Program-made: the position numbers and the translations under genes | Notes under the pieces: generated by a model | Seen by the model: the letters and a program-made list of their open reading frames with translations, nothing else | What the model was told of the DNA's origin: nothing | Database searches by the model: none | Shown: piece after piece, positions 52,004 through 61,872 of the stretch | Numbering within the stretch: the stretch's first letter is position 1 | Layout of the letters: each line of letters starts with the position of its first letter | NCBI RefSeq assembly: GCF_001551835.1 | Contig: NZ_LODL01000005.1 | Coordinates: 231,757 to 295,756 of the forward strand | Source of the DNA: Dechloromonas denitrificans | GTDB taxonomy: Bacteria; Pseudomonadota; Gammaproteobacteria; Burkholderiales; Rhodocyclaceae | Direction of reading: 5' to 3' | DNA: 64,000 nucleotides

Positions 52004-53880
52004 GCGGACAATTCGGACTTCTCAAACAAAAGCGCTTCGCGCCTTTCTTCGTCACCCAGTTTCTCGGCGCCTTCAACGACAACCTGTTCAAGAACGCGCT
52101 GGTCGTGCTGCTGACCTTCCAGGCGGCGCAATGGACGACGCTGCCGGCCGAGTTGCTGGCCAACCTGGCGGCCGGCATCTTCATCCTGCCCTTCTTCCTG
52201 TTTTCGGCGACCGCCGGACAACTGGCCGACAAGTACGACAAGGCCATGCTGGCCAGATTGGTCAAGGTGCTGGAGATGCTGATCATGGGCATCGCCGCCG
52301 CCGGCTTCTTCCTGCACAGCCTGCCGGTGCTGATGGGGGCGCTCTTCCTGCTCGGCCTGCATTCGACGCTGTTCGGGCCGGTCAAGTACGCCATCCTGCC
52401 GCAGCACCTGCACAGCGACGAGCTGGTTGGCGGCAATGCGCTGATCGAGGCCGGCACTTTCGTCGCCATCCTGATCGGCACCCTGGCCGGCGGCCTGCTC
52501 GCCGGCTCGGTCGAGCATCCGGCCTGGATCGCGCTCGGCGGCTTCGTCGTCGCGGCGGCCGGCTACCTGACCAGCCGTGGAATTCCGGCGGCGCCGGCGC
52601 CGGACCCGGGGCTGGCGATCAACCTCAATCCGCTGACCGAAACCTGGCGCAACATCAATTTCGCCCGGCAGAACCGCACGGTTTTCCTGTCCATCCTCGG
52701 CATCTCGTGGTTCTGGCTGTACGGCGCACTCTTCCTCGCCCAGTTCCCGGTCTATGCCAAGAACGTGCTCGGTGGCGGCGAGTCGGCGGTGACGCTGCTG
52801 CTGGCCACCTTCACGGTCGGCATCGGGATCGGCTCGATGCTTTGCGAGCGGATGTCCGGCAAGCAGGTCGAAATCGGCCTGGTGCCTTTCGGCTCGATCG
52901 GCCTGACGCTGTTCGGGCTCGATCTCTATTTCGCCTCGCCGGTCGGCCTGGCCGGCACGACGCCGCATCAACTGCTCGCCTTGCTCAGCATTCCGGCTGT
53001 CTGGCGAGTGCTGGTCGACCTGATGCTGCTCGGCGCCTTCGGTGGCTTCTTCATCGTGCCGCTTTATGCGCTGGTCCAACTGCGCAGTTCGCCGGAGCAC
53101 CGGGCCCGCATCATCGCCGCCAACAACATCCTCAACGCGCTGTTCATGGTGGTCGGGGCGCTCGGGGCGGCGGCCATGCTCGGCGCCGGGCTGTCGATCC
53201 CGGCGCTGTTCGGCATCGCCGCCCTGCTCAACGCAGCGGTGGCGATCTACATCTACGGGCTGGTGCCGGAATTCCTGTTGCGCTTCATCGCCTGGCTGCT
53301 GGTCAAGGCGGCCTACCGGCTGCGCAGCGAAGGGCTGGAAAACATTCCGAGTGAAGGCGCCGCCGTGCTTGTCGCCAACCATGTCAGCTTCGTCGATGCG
53401 GTGGTGATCATGGGCGCTTCGCCGCGGCCGCTGCGCTTCGTGATGGACTACCGGATTTTCCGCATTCCTCTGCTCAGCTTCATCTTCCGCCACTGCGGCG
53501 CGATCCCCATCGCCTCGGCCAAGGAGGATGCGGCACTGATGGAAAAAGCCTTCGCCGAGGTGTCGACCGCGCTGGCCAACGGCGAATTGGTCGCCATTTT
53601 TCCGGAAGGCTATATCAGCCGCGACGGCGAATTGCAGACCTTCCGCCCCGGCATCAGCCGCATCCTCGCCGCCAACCCAGTGCCGGTGGTGCCGCTTGCG
53701 CTGTCCGGCCTGTGGGGTAGTTTCTTTTCACGGATCGACGGCGAGGCGATGAAAACGCCTTTCCGGCGCGGTTTGTTTTCGCGGATCAGCCTGCGGGTCG
53801 GGGCGCCGCTCGCTGCCGCCGAGGCGACGCCGGCCAGGTTGCAGGCCACGGTGCTCGCCTTGCGCGGCGAGCAGCGCTAA
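52000..53880 (+). CDS. LplT-type lysophospholipid transporter fused to a PlsC acyltransferase
   Basis: A 626-residue fusion. Residues ~1-420 are an MFS transporter like LplT (FVTQFLGAFNDNLFKNALVVLLTF, FGPVKYAILPQHL), which flips lysophospholipids inward. Residues ~440-620 are a PlsC domain with NHVSFVD (HX4D) and FPEGYIS. In E. coli lplT and aas are adjacent separate genes. Here the transporter carries its own acyltransferase, so it might partly replace the broken aas. It overlaps the amidohydrolase stop by four bases. Confidence 0.9.
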   Translation: MSGQFGLLKQKRFAPFFVTQFLGAFNDNLFKNALVVLLTFQAAQWTTLPAELLANLAAGIFILPFFLFSATAGQLADKYDKAMLARLVKVLEMLIMGIAAAGFFLHSLPVLMGALFLLGLHSTLFGPVKYAILPQHLHSDELVGGNALIEAGTFVAILIGTLAGGLLAGSVEHPAWIALGGFVVAAAGYLTSRGIPAAPAPDPGLAINLNPLTETWRNINFARQNRTVFLSILGISWFWLYGALFLAQFPVYAKNVLGGGESAVTLLLATFTVGIGIGSMLCERMSGKQVEIGLVPFGSIGLTLFGLDLYFASPVGLAGTTPHQLLALLSIPAVWRVLVDLMLLGAFGGFFIVPLYALVQLRSSPEHRARIIAANNILNALFMVVGALGAAAMLGAGLSIPALFGIAALLNAAVAIYIYGLVPEFLLRFIAWLLVKAAYRLRSEGLENIPSEGAAVLVANHVSFVDAVVIMGASPRPLRFVMDYRIFRIPLLSFIFRHCGAIPIASAKEDAALMEKAFAEVSTALANGELVAIFPEGYISRDGELQTFRPGISRILAANPVPVVPLALSGLWGSFFSRIDGEAMKTPFRRGLFSRISLRVGAPLAAAEATPARLQATVLALRGEQR

Positions 53881-53890
53881 GGCCGGCGTG

Positions 53891-56800
53891 CTACCCGGTG
53901 CCCAGTTCGCTGCGGGGTTTCTGCTCGGGGGCTTTGTCGAGGGGCTGCGCTTCGTCATTCGGCGCTGACGGGCTTGGCGTCGCTGGTGCTGCAGCAGGGG
54001 GCGTTGCCGGTGTGCCGCGCGGCGGAGTAGCGGGCGGAGGTGGGGCTGGGGATTTTTCGCCGCTAGCGCTCACTGCGTTCTCGGCGGCCTTGTCCGCCGC
54101 CTTCGCGCTGGGCTTGTCGAGCGGTTTTTCCGGTTTCGTCTCTGCAGGCTTTGCCTCGGCGCTTTCGGCCGGCTTGTCCGGGCTCGCTTCCTTGTCCGCG
54201 CTCTTGTCGTTCCCGGCCGCAGGGACGGGAGCGAGTGGAGCATCGTCTGTCGCAGCAGCCTTTGCCTGGTCGGGAGCCTTCTCGGGGGGGCGTCCGGCGC
54301 TATTCTGCCCGCCCGGCCAGCCGCCGGGGCAGGTGTTGTCGTTGCGGGCGTCGAGTTCCGGGGTCAGGATCGGGCCCATGGACTTGAGAATCTGCACCGG
54401 CAGGGCGGAGGTGAAGCGGTATTTGGCGGCATCCGGCCCCATCACATAGGCGGTCAGCGTGCCGAAGTGGCGCGGGCCGAGGTAGAAGACGAAGGTCGCC
54501 GTGCGGTTCATGGCGACACCGCGCGCCGCGCCCCGGCCGAGGACGATGCGGTTGTCGCCGGTGCCGGTCTTGCCGCCGACGGCGAGCGGCGTCCCGTCGG
54601 CCAGTTTGAAGGCTCCGGACAGGCGGCGTGCCGTGCCGCCCTCAACCACTTCCGACAGCCCGTTGCGCAGGGCGGCGGCCACTTCCGGTGCCATCACCCG
54701 TTCGCCAGTTTCGCCGTTGCTGGCAAAGCGGCTCTCGTAGGGGGTGCCGACGGCGAAATCGAGGCGGTCGATGCGCCGCGTCGGCTGGCGGATGCCGTTG
54801 TTGGCGATGATGCCCATCAGTTCGGCGAGCGCGGCTGGCCGGTCGCCGGAACTGCCGAGCGCGGTGGCCAGCGAGGGCACCAGGTGGCCGAAAGGATAGC
54901 CGACGCGGACCCAGCGGCGGTGGATGTCGAGGAAGGCTTCGACTTCGAGCATGGTGTAGATGCGTGAATCCTGGGCCCCCTTGAAGCGGGTGTTGAACAG
55001 CCAGCGGTAGACGGCCTGGCGCTCTTTGGCGCTGGCCTGGACCAGTTCGCTCCAGCTGCTCTCCGGATGGGCCGACAGGTAGCCGACCAGCCACAGTTCG
55101 AGCGGATGGACACGCGCCACGTAGCCGCGATCCGGCAGGTCGTAGGCGGCTGGCCCGTTGCGCTCGTAGAGGCGGCCGACTTCGTCGCTGCTCAGGCGCG
55201 CCCCTTCCAGGCGCTGGCGCAGGAAGTTTTCCAGCTCGGCCGGCGTCGCCTGCGGCGACAGGTAGCGAAAGACGGCGGCCAGCCGGCTGGCGTTCGGGCG
55301 CAGGCCATCGAGGAAGACATCCTGGATTTCGGCCGCTTTCTTGCCCCGGTACTTGTGCCAGAAGCGGCGCAGGAAGACCTGCCCCTCCTGGTCGGCGAAG
55401 CGGGCGAGGTATTCGGCGCGGCGCGGATCGCTGGCTTTTTCCAGCAGCTGCGCACTGCTGCCCGGCACCTGGTACATGGTGTGGCGGACGACGTCGCGCA
55501 TCAGGCGGACGAAGGGCAGGTTGATCGAACCCTGCAGCGCTTCGCGCACGGTGACGACCCGGCCGTCGTCCTCGTGGCGGAAGTTGTTGAAGCTATGGAC
55601 GCCGCCGCCGGTGAAGAATTCCTCGCCGGGGCTGGCCGAGTAGCTGCGGGCCAGGGCCGCCTGCAGCATGGCTGGCAGTTCGCGGTCCTTGGCACTGAGC
55701 AGATAGTCGATCGCCCAGCGGGTCAGGCGGTCGCGTTGTTCGACCGGCAGTTTGCGCAATTCGGCGGGCGTCTGCCCGGCAAAGCGCTGGTGCAGTTCGG
55801 CGACGATTTCCAGATAGGTGGTCAGCACTCGCAGCTTGGCGGTGGAGCCGAGTTCCAGCTTGCTACCTTCGTTGATGTCGAGCGGCTGGTCGGTGGTGTC
55901 GGTCTGGACCCGCACGCGGTTGCCGGCCGGCGTGCTTTCGACCAGCGTGAAACTGTAATAGACGCCATTGAGCCGGCCCGGGTCGAGCATTCGTTCACCG
56001 AGCAGGCCTTCCTTGCGGGCCACCTCCGGTTCGTCCAGGCGGCGCAGGAAGCTGGTCACTTCCTGCTGCAGCTTGCCGTTCAGCGTCGTCCCGACCTCGG
56101 CATCGTAGCGGTCGAGTTCGTACAGCGACGCATCGAGCAGGCCGGCCAGGCGGTTGCGGATGGCCATCGCGCCCTTGCCGGCATCGGCCGGCAGCAGTGC
56201 CGGGTCGGTCGCCTGGTTGCGGAATTGCAGCGGCTGGGCCAATGCGGCATCGCGTAGGCCCGGGCTGATCACACCCTGCTCGGCGAGCAGGCGGACGTAG
56301 CTTTCCGACAGGCGGGCCAGGCTGTCGTGCCCCTTGGTCGACAGGTAGTAGGTCGGGCGGCGGTGGGCGATCATCAGCGCCACCACCTGGTGCAGTGCCC
56401 GGCCTTGCTCGGCGAGGCGGGCACCTTCGGCTTCCGGTGCGGCGAGCAGCGCGTTGACCTCGTCGAAGTCGGCGCCGAACCACACCCAGAGGCCATCGCC
56501 CAGGCCGTTGACCTCGCCGAAGGTGGGCGCCGCCGAGAGCGGTACGGTATTCAGGTAATCGAGCAGCAGCGTGCGCCGGGCCGGCAGCGTCTGCTCGCCA
56601 TCGCGGTAGGCACGGACACTGGCCGAGGCCATCTGGCGCAGCTTCTCGCTGCTGTTCGGTGTCACGCCGTCCGGCGAATGGCGGAATTTCTCGATCTGCG
56701 TCGCCAGCGTGCTGCCGCCCGGGGCGTCGAAATCGTCGTTGACCATCCGCCCGATGCGACCGATGACAGCGCGAGCGAAGCGTACCCAGTCGACCGCCGG

Positions 56801-57325
56801 GTTCATGGTCGGCCGGGATTCGTCGAGCAGGTCGCGGTTCTCGATATACATCAGGGCCTGGCCGATGCGCGGCGGCACGGCGTCAAAATCGGCATAGGCC
56901 CGATAGGGGTAGCGGAAGCGGTACAGCGTTTCGCCCCGGCAGTCGGTGACGGTCAGCCCGGCCGAAGTCTTTTCGCGGTAGGGTGGAAAGTAGCCGCGCC
57001 CGGTGTAGTTGAGCAGGGCTTCGGAAAAGCGGGCCTGTCGGGTTAGCTTGAAACCGTTGGCGTTCAGGCGGCTGGCGAGCTTTGGCAGTTCGCTGTAGCC
57101 CATGCGCTGCTCGAAGGGGCCGTGCGTTGGGAAGCGGATGGCGTCACTGGCGCCGTCGACCATCCGGTAATCGAGGGTTGCCGCGTAGCGGGCCAGATGG
57201 GTGGCCTGCAGGCGGGAGGTTTCGATTTCGTCGGCAACCCACAGGCCGGCAGCGGCGAGCAGGGCGACGACAAGGCCACCGGTCAGCCAGTACCGGCGGC
57301 GGGGGGCGGGTGCGTTGGGGCGCAT
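53891..57325 (-). CDS. Class A penicillin-binding protein with Pro/Ala-rich tail
   Basis: A protein of ~1,144 residues with one N-terminal membrane segment (YWLTGGLVVALLAAAGLWV). A glycosyltransferase-51 domain (MYIENRDLLDESRPT, GGSTLATQIEKFRH) polymerises glycan. A transpeptidase domain follows with STAK (active Ser in GSTAKLRVL), a HSFNNF (SxN) and GGKTGTGD (KTG) motif. The last ~140 residues are a repetitive Pro/Ala/Lys linker, probably disordered in the periplasm. The ATG at 57325 is chosen because it begins MRPNAPAPRRR just before the membrane segment; the frame upstream to 57553 lacks homology. It is convergent with the LplT-PlsC gene. Confidence 0.9.
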   Translation of the reverse strand: MRPNAPAPRRRYWLTGGLVVALLAAAGLWVADEIETSRLQATHLARYAATLDYRMVDGASDAIRFPTHGPFEQRMGYSELPKLASRLNANGFKLTRQARFSEALLNYTGRGYFPPYREKTSAGLTVTDCRGETLYRFRYPYRAYADFDAVPPRIGQALMYIENRDLLDESRPTMNPAVDWVRFARAVIGRIGRMVNDDFDAPGGSTLATQIEKFRHSPDGVTPNSSEKLRQMASASVRAYRDGEQTLPARRTLLLDYLNTVPLSAAPTFGEVNGLGDGLWVWFGADFDEVNALLAAPEAEGARLAEQGRALHQVVALMIAHRRPTYYLSTKGHDSLARLSESYVRLLAEQGVISPGLRDAALAQPLQFRNQATDPALLPADAGKGAMAIRNRLAGLLDASLYELDRYDAEVGTTLNGKLQQEVTSFLRRLDEPEVARKEGLLGERMLDPGRLNGVYYSFTLVESTPAGNRVRVQTDTTDQPLDINEGSKLELGSTAKLRVLTTYLEIVAELHQRFAGQTPAELRKLPVEQRDRLTRWAIDYLLSAKDRELPAMLQAALARSYSASPGEEFFTGGGVHSFNNFRHEDDGRVVTVREALQGSINLPFVRLMRDVVRHTMYQVPGSSAQLLEKASDPRRAEYLARFADQEGQVFLRRFWHKYRGKKAAEIQDVFLDGLRPNASRLAAVFRYLSPQATPAELENFLRQRLEGARLSSDEVGRLYERNGPAAYDLPDRGYVARVHPLELWLVGYLSAHPESSWSELVQASAKERQAVYRWLFNTRFKGAQDSRIYTMLEVEAFLDIHRRWVRVGYPFGHLVPSLATALGSSGDRPAALAELMGIIANNGIRQPTRRIDRLDFAVGTPYESRFASNGETGERVMAPEVAAALRNGLSEVVEGGTARRLSGAFKLADGTPLAVGGKTGTGDNRIVLGRGAARGVAMNRTATFVFYLGPRHFGTLTAYVMGPDAAKYRFTSALPVQILKSMGPILTPELDARNDNTCPGGWPGGQNSAGRPPEKAPDQAKAAATDDAPLAPVPAAGNDKSADKEASPDKPAESAEAKPAETKPEKPLDKPSAKAADKAAENAVSASGEKSPAPPPPATPPRGTPATPPAAAPATPSPSAPNDEAQPLDKAPEQKPRSELGTG

Positions 57326-57533
57326 GAGATGTTTGTGTTTGTTGTCGGCTTTTCTGTCATCAGTATATTGGCATCGCGCCCTTGTGGGGCGTTTTGATTG
57401 TTTTGGGTGTTGGCCGCCGGCGGCAGGGGCGAGACCGGTAAAATGCCCGCTTTTGCTTTCGCCGCCTTGCCATGATCTCTGCTTCAAGCATTCCCGCCGC
57501 TGTCGCTGGCGGGCACCAAGGTAAAATCGACCG

Positions 57534-58424
57534 ATGAACTGGCCTGCGCTCAAGGAAAAACTCGATCTTTACGAAAAGCTGATGCGGCTCGACAAGCCGA
57601 TCGGCATCCTGCTGCTGCTCTGGCCGACGCTGTGGGCACTCTGGCTGTCGGCGCTGGGCAAGCCGAACTGGGTGGTGCTCTGGGTGTTCGTGCTGGGGAC
57701 CGTGTTGATGCGTTCGGCCGGCTGCGTCATCAACGACTATGCCGACCGCGATTTCGACAAGCATGTCGAGCGGACCAAGGAGCGCCCGCTGACGGCCGGC
57801 AAGGTCACGACGAAGGAAGCGCTCACTCTCTTTGCCGTCCTGTCGCTGATTTCGTTTGGGCTGGTCCTGATGCTGGGCAACCAGCTGGTGATCTGGATGT
57901 CGGTGCCGGCCGTCTTCCTGGCCGCCAGCTATCCCTTCACCAAGCGCTTCTTCGCCATCCCACAGGCTTACCTCGGCGTCGCTTTTGGCTTCGGCATCCC
58001 GATGGCTTACGCCGCCCACCTCGGCAACGTGCCGGCCGAAGCCTGGTGGCTGCTGCTCGCCAATGTCTTCTGGGCGGTCGCCTACGATACCGAGTACGCC
58101 ATGGTCGACCGCGACGACGACCTGAAAATCGGCATCAAGACCTCGGCCATCACCTTCGGCCGCCACGACGTGGCGGCGGTGATGTTCTGCTATGCGATGA
58201 CGCTGGCCATCATCGGCTGGGTCGGCTGGACGCTGCATCTGGGCTGGGCCTTCTACGCCGGGCTGGTCGTCGCGGCCGGTATTTTCGGACTGCACTACAC
58301 CTGGATCCGCGGTCGCCAACGGATGCCCTGTTTCAAGGCCTTCCTGCACAACAACTGGGTCGGCCTGGTGATCTTCGTCGGCATCGTTGTCGACTTCCTG
58401 CTTGCCGGCCGGAGCTTCGGATGA
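57534..58424 (+). CDS. ubiA: 4-hydroxybenzoate polyprenyltransferase UbiA
   Basis: A 296-residue membrane enzyme with nine or so membrane segments. The first Asp-rich motif is [23 protein letters not shown] and the second is [19 protein letters not shown]; both bind the polyprenyl diphosphate Mg ions. It joins the octaprenyl tail to 4-hydroxybenzoate, the second step of ubiquinone synthesis. It lies just ahead of ubiD, which acts on the product. The length is normal. Confidence 0.95.
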   Translation: MNWPALKEKLDLYEKLMRLDKPIGILLLLWPTLWALWLSALGKPNWVVLWVFVLGTVLMRSAGCVINDYADRDFDKHVERTKERPLTAGKVTTKEALTLFAVLSLISFGLVLMLGNQLVIWMSVPAVFLAASYPFTKRFFAIPQAYLGVAFGFGIPMAYAAHLGNVPAEAWWLLLANVFWAVAYDTEYAMVDRDDDLKIGIKTSAITFGRHDVAAVMFCYAMTLAIIGWVGWTLHLGWAFYAGLVVAAGIFGLHYTWIRGRQRMPCFKAFLHNNWVGLVIFVGIVVDFLLAGRSFG

Positions 58425-58503
58425 ACGCCCCGGTTTTTGCCCTTTTTGCCCCGTGGACCGCAGCATTCGCCTGCGCCGACTGTCTTTTTTCGTAGCGGAC
58501 CCG

Positions 58504-59979
58504 ATGAAATATCACGACTTGCGCGACTTCATGTCGCAACTGGAAAAGACCGGCGAACTGAAGCGCGTCGGCGTCGAGGTCGATACCCGCCTCGAAATGA
58601 CCGAAATCTGCGACCGTGTGCTGCGCGCCGAAGGGCCGGCCATCCTCTTTGAAAAGCCGAAAACGGCGTCGATCCGACATACGATACCCGTGCTCGCCAA
58701 CCTGTTCGGCACGCCGAAGCGCGTCGCACTCGGCATGGGCGAGGAATCGGTGCAGGCGCTGCGCGAAGTCGGCAAGCTGCTCGCCTATCTCAAGGAGCCG
58801 GAGCCGCCGAAAGGGCTGAAGGACGCTTGGGACAAGCTGCCGATCCTGAAGCAGGTGCTCAACATGGCGCCGAAGAAGGTGTCGAACGCGCCCTGCCAGC
58901 AGGTGGTCTGGGAGGGCAAGGATGTCGATCTGGCCAAACTGCCGATCCAGCATTGCTGGCCGGGCGACATCGCGCCGCTGATCACTTGGGGCCTGGTCGT
59001 CACCAAGGGGCCGCACAAGAACCGGCAGAACCTCGGCATCTACCGCCAGCAGGTGCTCGGGCCGAACAAGGTGATCATGCGCTGGCTGGCGCATCGTGGC
59101 GGGGCGCTGGATTTTCGCGACCACCAGCTGGCCAATCCTGGCCAGCCTTTCCCGGTGGCGGTGGTGCTCGGCTGCGACCCGGCGACCATCCTCGGCGCCG
59201 TGACGCCGGTGCCGGACAGCCTGTCCGAATACCAGTTCGCCGGCCTGCTGCGCGGCGGCAAGACCGAGCTGACCCAATGCCTCGGCTCGGCGTTGCAAGT
59301 GCCGGCCTCGGCCGAAATCGTCCTCGAAGGCGTCATCCATCCCGGCGAGATGGCGTTGGAAGGGCCGTATGGCGACCACACCGGCTACTACAACGAGCAG
59401 GCCGAGTTCCCGGTGTTCGCCATCGAGCGCATCACCATGCGCCACGACCCGATCTACCACAGCACCTACACCGGCAAGCCGCCCGACGAGCCGGCCGTAT
59501 TGGGCGTCGCGCTCAACGAGGTCTTCGTACCGCTGTTGCAGAAGCAGTACCCGGAAATCGTCGATTTCTACCTGCCGCCGGAAGGCTGTTCGTACCGGAT
59601 GGCCATCGTCAGCATCAAGAAGCAGTATCCCGGCCACGCCAAGCGGATCATGTTCGGCATCTGGAGCTTCCTGCGCCAGTTCATGTACACCAAGACCATC
59701 ATCGTCGTGGACGACGACATCGATATCCGCGACTGGAAGGAAGTGGTCTGGGCGATGACGACGCGCATGGATGCGACGCGCGACACGACGCTGGTCGACA
59801 ACACGCCGATCGACTACCTCGACTTTGCGTCGCCGGTGGCCGGCCTCGGTTCCAAGATGGGGCTGGATGCGACCAACAAGTGGCCGGGCGAAACCAGCCG
59901 CGAGTGGGGGCGACCGATCGTCATGGACGACGGGGTCAAGCAGCGGGTCGATACGATGTGGCAGGAACTAGGCCTTTAG
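58504..59979 (+). CDS. ubiD: UbiD, 3-octaprenyl-4-hydroxybenzoate decarboxylase
   Basis: A 491-residue prenylated-FMN-dependent decarboxylase. The start [10 protein letters not shown] is typical of UbiD, and the frame upstream to 58387 is not. The [12 protein letters not shown] motif and the Glu/Arg/Glu set of the active site are present (including in [22 protein letters not shown]). [23 protein letters not shown] and the C-terminal ATNKWPGE are further family marks. It removes the carboxylate after UbiA in ubiquinone synthesis and needs prFMN from UbiX, which is not in the window. Confidence 0.95.
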   Translation: MKYHDLRDFMSQLEKTGELKRVGVEVDTRLEMTEICDRVLRAEGPAILFEKPKTASIRHTIPVLANLFGTPKRVALGMGEESVQALREVGKLLAYLKEPEPPKGLKDAWDKLPILKQVLNMAPKKVSNAPCQQVVWEGKDVDLAKLPIQHCWPGDIAPLITWGLVVTKGPHKNRQNLGIYRQQVLGPNKVIMRWLAHRGGALDFRDHQLANPGQPFPVAVVLGCDPATILGAVTPVPDSLSEYQFAGLLRGGKTELTQCLGSALQVPASAEIVLEGVIHPGEMALEGPYGDHTGYYNEQAEFPVFAIERITMRHDPIYHSTYTGKPPDEPAVLGVALNEVFVPLLQKQYPEIVDFYLPPEGCSYRMAIVSIKKQYPGHAKRIMFGIWSFLRQFMYTKTIIVVDDDIDIRDWKEVVWAMTTRMDATRDTTLVDNTPIDYLDFASPVAGLGSKMGLDATNKWPGETSREWGRPIVMDDGVKQRVDTMWQELGL

Positions 59980-60009
59980 GACGAATTGACCCGCGGCTCG
60001 GCGGCTTGA

Positions 60010-60183
60010 GAGAATCCGCTCTCCAGTTGGAATCGAGATACGGAACACGGTGCGAATCCGTGGCGGGCCCGCCGCTGTAACCGGGGACGAAGGCTGCATG
60101 GTCGCCAGACCAGCCACTTGCGGGGCATACCCCGCCGGGAAGGCGCAGCGCTTCGGCTGATCCGGAAGCCAGAAGACGAATCG
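60010..60183 (+). ncRNA. Cobalamin (B12) riboswitch
   Basis: The conserved core is present in order: CGGTGCGAATCCGTGGCGGG, CCGCTGTAACCGGGGACGAA, GGTCGCCAGACCAGCCACTT, CCGCCGGGAAGGCGC and ATCCGGAAGCCAGAAGAC. This is the class I adenosylcobalamin aptamer pattern (RF00174-type) with the GCCACT B12-box region. A strong terminator follows at 60206-60259. The outer edges are approximate. It controls the small peptide and radical-SAM genes, not ordinary B12 genes. Confidence 0.93.
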
Positions 60184-60205
60184 ATACCGAGTATGGAGCC
60201 AAGGC

Positions 60206-60259
60206 AAGGGCTCCGTCTGAGCGCATGCGACAAGCGTGTGCTCAGACGGAGCCCTTTTT
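60206..60259 (+). terminator. Riboswitch expression platform: 17-bp terminator hairpin
   Basis: The arms GGGCTCCGTCTGAGC (60208-60222) and GCTCAGACGGAGCCC (60240-60254) pair perfectly, extended by AA/TT, around a 17-base loop, followed by TTTTTG and TTTTTTG. Cobalamin binding is expected to favour this terminator and stop transcription before the peptide gene. Confidence 0.9.
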
Positions 60260-60286
60260 GTTTTTTGTCTTCCCGAGGAGTGGAAA

Positions 60287-60442
60287 ATGTCCCAAACCAT
60301 CAAGCAAACCGTCAACGCCCCGCAAACAACCACGAGCCAGAACGCGCCCGTCGCACCGACCATTGCCGTGCGCAAGAGCTGCAATCCGGACGGCATCGGC
60401 CTCTCGCACTATGTGCTGATGGACCGGAAGGCGGCCAAATGA
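60287..60442 (+). CDS. cbpA: Precursor peptide of a radical-SAM RiPP (CbpA-like)
   Basis: A 51-residue peptide starting MSQTIKQ, preceded by GAGGAG at good spacing. The first 25 residues are Thr/Gln/Ala-rich with no hydrophobic signal. The C-terminal half reads VRKSCNPDGIGLSHYVLMDRK, with one Cys (C32), one His and one Tyr. It overlaps the radical-SAM gene by four bases. The pattern fits the modified-peptide precursor family CbpA that I recall from RefSeq. The modified residues are unknown; the Cys, Asp and Tyr/His in the core are candidates. Confidence 0.8.
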   Translation: MSQTIKQTVNAPQTTTSQNAPVAPTIAVRKSCNPDGIGLSHYVLMDRKAAK

Positions 60443-61812
60443 ACGCTGTGCTTGCCGAGCGTGCCGCCCGCGGCACGCTTTTCCAGCCGGTCGATATCGG
60501 CCACCCGCTCTATGCCGCGGTAACCGATCCGCAGACTGCTTTCTGGGCGCTGGTCGACAAGAACAAGGTTCATGAAGCCAATCGCGACCCCGACCTGCTC
60601 GCCGCCTACGGCGCCAAAGCCGGGCAGTTCGAACAGGAGTTGCACGCCCTGCGCTTCGGCCTGAAACCGTCCGGCGTTTATTTGAACCCGACCGAGCGCT
60701 GCAATCTCAACTGCACCTACTGCTATCTGCCCGATACCCAGCGCAGCAGCGGCACCCACATGTCGGCCGAGATACTGCATGCCTCGCTCGGCAAGCTGCG
60801 CGATTATTTCCGTTCGGTGATGCCGGCCGACCGCAAGCCGCGCGCCATTTTCCACGGTGCCGAGCCGTTGATGAATGCGCTGGCGGTGTTCGAGGCGATC
60901 GATGCCTTCGCCGACGATTTCGTTTTCGGCCTGCAGACCAACGGCACGCTGCTCGACGACAAGGCGCTCGATTTCCTGACCTCGCGCAATGTCAGCATCG
61001 GCCTCTCGCTCGACGGCCCGGTGGCGGATATCACCGATGCCACCCGGCGGACCTGGGGTGGCAAGAGCGTGCACGACAAGGTGCTGCGGGCGATGGAGAA
61101 ATTGCGCGGCTACGGCTCATGGAGCGTCATCACGACCTGCACGACCGAAAACCTGCCCTACCTGACGCGCATGGTCGAACTGTTTCACGCCCACGAAGTG
61201 CCGACCTGCATGCTCAACACCTTGCGCTGCACCTTGCCCGGGGCGCGCGGCGTGAAGCCGGCCGACGGCGACATGGCCAAGGCCTTCTTCGCCGCGATGG
61301 ACCGGACCTACGAGTTGTACCAGGAAAGCGGCCGCAAGCTGATGGTCGCCAATTTCGCCAATATCCTGATCGGCATCCTGGCCCCGACGGCGCGCCGCCT
61401 GATGTGCGACATCTCGCCCTGCGGCGGCGGCCGGGCCTTCTTCGCGCTGGCCGCCGACGGTAGCCTCTACCCGTGCAGCGAGTTCATCGGCCTGCCGCGC
61501 TTCAACGGCGGTAGCCTGCTGCTCGGCGGCGTCGAGGCGGCGCTCGATTCGGCGGCCTTCCGCGAGGTGACGACGCGCGATGTCGACCGGTTCAGCCCGT
61601 GCGGCGACTGCGCGATCCGTCATTTCTGCGGCTCGCCCTGTCCGGCCGAAGCCGTCGAGATGAACGGCGGCATGGACAAGATCGGCGCCTTCTGCGATTT
61701 CTACAAGGAACAGGTCAATTACGCCCTGCGCCTGATCGCCGACGGCAAGGCCGACGACTATCTGTGGGATGGCTGGGACGAGGGTACGGAAACCGTTTTC
61801 GCGCTGAGTTGA
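60439..61812 (+). CDS. cbpB: SPASM-type peptide-modifying radical SAM enzyme (CbpB-like)
   Basis: A 457-residue enzyme. The [4Fe-4S]-SAM motif is CNLNCTYCYLP near residue 90. The C-terminal SPASM region has cysteines in MCDISPCGGG, SLYPCSEF and CGDCAIRHFCGSPC, enough for two auxiliary clusters. Such enzymes crosslink or oxidise residues of the adjacent precursor peptide. The N-terminal ~80 residues may bind the peptide leader. Its ATG overlaps the peptide stop codon, so the two are made together under the B12 riboswitch. I recall the name CbpB for this family. Confidence 0.88.
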   Translation: MNAVLAERAARGTLFQPVDIGHPLYAAVTDPQTAFWALVDKNKVHEANRDPDLLAAYGAKAGQFEQELHALRFGLKPSGVYLNPTERCNLNCTYCYLPDTQRSSGTHMSAEILHASLGKLRDYFRSVMPADRKPRAIFHGAEPLMNALAVFEAIDAFADDFVFGLQTNGTLLDDKALDFLTSRNVSIGLSLDGPVADITDATRRTWGGKSVHDKVLRAMEKLRGYGSWSVITTCTTENLPYLTRMVELFHAHEVPTCMLNTLRCTLPGARGVKPADGDMAKAFFAAMDRTYELYQESGRKLMVANFANILIGILAPTARRLMCDISPCGGGRAFFALAADGSLYPCSEFIGLPRFNGGSLLLGGVEAALDSAAFREVTTRDVDRFSPCGDCAIRHFCGSPCPAEAVEMNGGMDKIGAFCDFYKEQVNYALRLIADGKADDYLWDGWDEGTETVFALS

Positions 61813-61872
61813 GCGAATGCCGGCGGGCGCTTTAGTATGGCGCCCTCCAGCATTTTCCAGGCATCGTCGGCC

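Noticed and set aside
51943..53493. 516-residue minus-strand ORF opposite lplT-plsC
   Set aside because: Shadow frame; the plus-strand protein has clear MFS and PlsC motifs.
58333..59637. 434-residue minus-strand ORF opposite ubiD
   Set aside because: Shadow frame of a well-supported ubiD gene.
60118..60438. N-terminal extension of the radical-SAM enzyme
   Set aside because: The extension would run through the riboswitch and terminator; the ATG at 60439 overlaps the peptide stop and fits the family length.
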